DNA of 64,000 nt from Rhodopirellula baltica SH 1 (GTDB lineage Bacteria > Planctomycetota > Planctomycetia > Pirellulales > Pirellulaceae). Below, piece after piece: positions 61,438 to 64,000 of the stretch. Within the stretch, counting starts at the first letter, position 1; each line of letters begins with the position of its first letter. The stretch covers positions 6,506,001 to 6,570,000 of the forward strand of contig NC_005027.1 in NCBI RefSeq assembly GCF_000196115.1, read 5' to 3'. Under the pieces are notes generated by a model. That model was not told where the DNA came from and made no database searches. It saw only the letters and a program-made list of their open reading frames with translations. The position numbers and the translations under genes were made by a program.

Positions 61438-62327
61438 CAGAATGGTTTCAAACGATCAAAGGCACGTTGGAACCATCCGCGACGATAGCCGTCTCGCAAT
61501 TGGCCCTGGTCTTGTTTGTTGATTTCGAGGTCGATCAAGTCGCGACTGAGCACGACGTTGTCGGGCCCGATGTCTTGAGCTCGGCAGATGCCCGACAGCG
61601 ACGTTTCCCAAAGGTTGTCGTTGACGCGATATTGCTTACGAGCCTCGACGACCAAGTTGCCGTTGGGACGAATGTCGACGATTCGGGCGGCGATGTTGAA
61701 CGACATCGATTCGCGAGACTCGACGGAAGCTTCGGCTCGCGAATTGGCCGTGGTTTGGGCGTCGACGGTGGGATCGCCTTCCGCCTGCGGATCGGGAATC
61801 AATCCGCCGCTTCCAAGTTTGATCCATTCCGAAAGCGTGGCTTGGAACAACGACACTCGCCGTTTTTCCGTGTCGCCCTCGGCCATCATCCTGGCAATCT
61901 CATCGACGCGAATGGTGACGATGTCTTGAACGCGAAACGCTCGCATTGGTGGAGCAGGCTGATAGGTCCAACTCACCCCCGCCAAACCTACAGCGGGAGG
62001 CTGCGAGTTGTCGTAAGACGGTGCGGGCTGGTTCGGGATGTTGTTGGGATTGTAGGCGTCGTTGGGATACGTTCCCGTGGGAACTCGCTCTGCCATGCCC
62101 GGCGGCAGGAACTCCGGCGGCATGACGGCGGCGTCGGGGCCGACCCCGGGAACCGAACGTTGTTGAAGGTTGCTGGCAGGAACCACCGCGCCGGTTGGCC
62201 TGGCGGGTGCGTTGGGCATCCATGGAGGAGTGGCGTGCAGCAACGACGAGTTTTGCGCGCTGGCAACACTTCCTGAAAGCATCAACGAGACGGCGATGGT
62301 GGCAAACAAACGAGGCATGGATGTCAT
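61437..62327 (-). CDS. flgH: Flagellar L-ring protein
   Basis: FlgH forms the outer-membrane L ring. The 296-residue product has the signature segments AFRVQDIVTIRVDEIARM, EASVESRESMSFNIAARIVD, GNLVVEARKQYRVNDNLWE and LSGICRAQDIGPDNVVLSRD. The signal peptide (FATIAVSLMLSGSVASAQN) has no lipobox Cys, whereas FlgH is normally a lipoprotein. About 90 residues of Pro/Asn-rich sequence (TGAVVPASNLQQRSVPGVGP, YDNSQPP) precede the conserved domain. The ATG at 62327 overlaps the flgA stop (ATGA); the ATG at 62342 is an in-frame alternative. Confidence 0.95.
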   Translation of the reverse strand: MTSMPRLFATIAVSLMLSGSVASAQNSSLLHATPPWMPNAPARPTGAVVPASNLQQRSVPGVGPDAAVMPPEFLPPGMAERVPTGTYPNDAYNPNNIPNQPAPSYDNSQPPAVGLAGVSWTYQPAPPMRAFRVQDIVTIRVDEIARMMAEGDTEKRRVSLFQATLSEWIKLGSGGLIPDPQAEGDPTVDAQTTANSRAEASVESRESMSFNIAARIVDIRPNGNLVVEARKQYRVNDNLWETSLSGICRAQDIGPDNVVLSRDLIDLEINKQDQGQLRDGYRRGWFQRAFDRLKPF

Positions 62328-63754
62328 GGTTGCGGTTGCCATTTGCGAGTGGGCTTGTTCGCGAGAACGCGGTTGGGTTGTGTCACAATTTCAACGACCG
62401 ATGGCTCCACAACTTTGGCCAACAAACGACGTTTGGGCGACAGAGTTTCGATTTCAATCAATTCGTTGTGGGCACCATCCCCCAAAGCTTTCGCGGTGGT
62501 CGTCACACGGATGCCGCCACCAGAAACTTGTACCTCGACCAAGTCACCTCGACGAACCAATCGTGGTGCCGCAAAGTCGCTGGGCCGTAGTGGCACGCCG
62601 GATCGAATCAGGCCAACGACTTCCATCCCCATCACTTCGTCGACATCCATGACGCGGTCGCCGGATAGTTCATTGACCGGTGAAGGTTGGAAGTGAACAT
62701 CGCCTGGGCCAACACGATGGCCTCGTTGCAACGGGCGTCTGGCAACGACGACTGCGGTTTTGGGAGTGAACGTCACTCGCACAATGCCTTCGCACTGATC
62801 CGTGCGAGATCTCGCATCGATTTTGATGCGACAGGTAATCGGTTTGGCATCTTCCGCTGACCAGTGAGGCATTGGATCGAGGAAGCGAATGTCTCGTACG
62901 CCTTGCATTTCGGCCAACGAACCCAACTCGTGCGAAACGAACGAGGATTCGTAGTCGAACGCGTCCGCCAAATCGCGGTACTGATTTTGAAGACCAAGGT
63001 GAACCCAATGAGAAAGACGTTCTCGCGTTTCGACATCCAGGTCGTCTTCTCGAACCGGTTGATCCAGCATGGCGTGGGCAACGTACGTCGCGTCGACCGA
63101 ATCGGTTTGCGTTGAAACGGATTGAGCTTGGCTGAATTGGCTGGGGTGCGTGTGAGTTGAATTGGACTGACTATGTGCCAACTGGACATTGGCACTCGCC
63201 CCGCCACTTGATTCCTTGAGCGCGTGGACCACGATGGTTTCGTCGCCGTAGATTTTGATTCGCCCCGCGGTGGCTTGGCCGCCGACAATTAAATCTGCCA
63301 ATCGGTCGCGTGAGATCTTGGCCGCAGAACCATCAAGCGGCATCAGACCCACAGTCGCGTCGGCCAATCGCGGCCACGCTGCAAAGTTGGCTTGCAAGGG
63401 ACGGACCACATCGCGAAGCCGAATGATCGGTGAACTGGTGCTGGCGTTTTCGATCGCGGTGAATTGCCAACGAGTGTCAGCGTCGATTGTCTGACTGCGC
63501 GGGCCTTTGGATTGCATCGACTGACCCGAGGTTCGCATCGATGCGGCGGAAACTCGCGGGGTGGGATTCCGATTGAACTTTGGATCGACGCCATAAAACG
63601 GTGTTCGCATGCCGGCACCAGCGATATCGTTGGCGTCGTTTGGTGTTTGTGCGAACAGATTCAACGAAACGAGAATCGAGCACGTCGTCGCGCATGCGAT
63701 GATCCACCCTCTGGTGAAGGCGGATCGCAAAGACGTTTTCGATTTCGGAACCAT
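62324..63754 (-). CDS. flgA: Flagellar P-ring assembly chaperone
   Basis: FlgA is the periplasmic chaperone for P-ring assembly. The 476 residues are about twice the usual length. The conserved FlgA/SAF region is at the C-terminus: VVVARRPLQRGHRVGPGDVH, MGMEVVGLIRSGVPLRPSDF and LVRRGDLVEVQVSGGGIRVT. The N-terminal 250 residues, after a hydrophobic signal region (GWIIACATTCSILVSLNLFA), are extended and not clearly homologous to known FlgA; RLRDVVRPLQANFAAWPRLAD resembles the start of another SAF-related segment. It follows flgG directly, and its ATG is at 63754, 6 bp after the flgG stop. Confidence 0.9.
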   Translation of the reverse strand: MVPKSKTSLRSAFTRGWIIACATTCSILVSLNLFAQTPNDANDIAGAGMRTPFYGVDPKFNRNPTPRVSAASMRTSGQSMQSKGPRSQTIDADTRWQFTAIENASTSSPIIRLRDVVRPLQANFAAWPRLADATVGLMPLDGSAAKISRDRLADLIVGGQATAGRIKIYGDETIVVHALKESSGGASANVQLAHSQSNSTHTHPSQFSQAQSVSTQTDSVDATYVAHAMLDQPVREDDLDVETRERLSHWVHLGLQNQYRDLADAFDYESSFVSHELGSLAEMQGVRDIRFLDPMPHWSAEDAKPITCRIKIDARSRTDQCEGIVRVTFTPKTAVVVARRPLQRGHRVGPGDVHFQPSPVNELSGDRVMDVDEVMGMEVVGLIRSGVPLRPSDFAAPRLVRRGDLVEVQVSGGGIRVTTTAKALGDGAHNELIEIETLSPKRRLLAKVVEPSVVEIVTQPNRVLANKPTRKWQPQP

Positions 63755-63760
63755 CAAGGT

Positions 63761-64000
63761 TTAGAACCGTCGAAGTTGAGAGATGTTTTGCATGACTTGA
63801 TCGCCCGCTTGGACCGCTTGGCTGTTCAGTTCGAATGCCCGCTGGGTCGTGATTAGGTCAATCAGTTCCTGGACCGGTTCGACGTTGGATGCTTCCAAGT
63901 TGCCTTGGCGAAGCACACCCATGCCGTCTGTTCCCGGATTGTTGATTTGCTCGGGACCGGATGCATCGGTTTCTGAGTACAGGTTTTCACCGTTTTTCAA
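63761..64000 (-). CDS. flgG: Flagellar distal rod protein FlgG, C-terminal part
   Basis: About 80 residues of the C-terminus are in the window; the gene continues past position 64000. The characteristic end is seen: NLEASNVEPVQELIDLITTQ, RAFELNSQAVQAGDQVMQNI and the closing short tail. FlgG polymerises as the distal rod. The TETxAS region is NLYSETDASGPEQINNPG. It is the first of the visible flagellar genes on this strand, followed by flgA, flgH, flgI, flgJ and the FlgN-like gene. Confidence 0.93.
   Translation of the reverse strand: MKNGENLYSETDASGPEQINNPGTDGMGVLRQGNLEASNVEPVQELIDLITTQRAFELNSQAVQAGDQVMQNISQLRRF

Overview
The window looks like chromosome from a Pirellulaceae planctomycete, most likely Rhodopirellula or a close relative. 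The evidence is three pairs of diheme cytochrome (PSCyt1/DUF1549/DUF1553) and DUF1501 genes, two sulfatases, a TIGR03000 protein, an SHD1-domain protein, moderately high G+C, and intergenic spaces filled with palindromic repeats. This assignment rests on family content; no 16S gene is present. No phage, integrase, transposase, CRISPR array or tRNA was recognised. About three quarters of the genes lie on the minus strand.

Layout: 1-4.6 kb holds pyrG with a DUF1844 gene and a TPR gene downstream. 4.6-9.5 kb has an exported PQQ-type beta-propeller protein, a Tat-exported isomerase-like protein and a Ser/Gly-rich TIGR03000 protein. 9.7-14.4 kb is two tightly packed minus-strand pairs: Ppx/GppA with an exported isoaspartyl methyltransferase fusion, and DUF1080 with a HAD hydrolase. 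ilvD follows. 16.9-25 kb is a catabolic-looking island: two sulfatases, then the first cytochrome/DUF1501 pair. 25.4-35.3 kb has pepA, an NtrC-type regulator, the SHD1 protein, carB and a BRCT-linked exonuclease. 35.7-39.9 kb is the second cytochrome/DUF1501 pair. 40-48.7 kb holds thrS, an M20 peptidase, clpS, mtaB, a MazG-like gene, a ThiF/MoeB-like E1 enzyme and the RNase P RNA gene. 48.7-56.7 kb has a Prc-type protease, a gamma-glutamylcyclotransferase-like gene and the third cytochrome/DUF1501 pair. 56.8-59.1 kb has trxA, a CoA-type Nudix hydrolase and a second isomerase-like gene. 59.2-64 kb is a flagellar operon reading flgG-flgA-flgH-flgI-flgJ(rod-binding domain)-flgN-like on the minus strand.

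The strongest unexplained signals are (i) a 123-bp structured repeat present seven times in two tandem arrays with about 53-bp conserved spacers, whose seen sequence changes in the hairpins fall in the loops; (ii) three further palindromic element families, which together with the first fill most spaces between converging genes; and (iii) the three paralogous cytochrome/DUF1501 modules, whose substrate is unknown. All coordinates and motif counts were read by eye.
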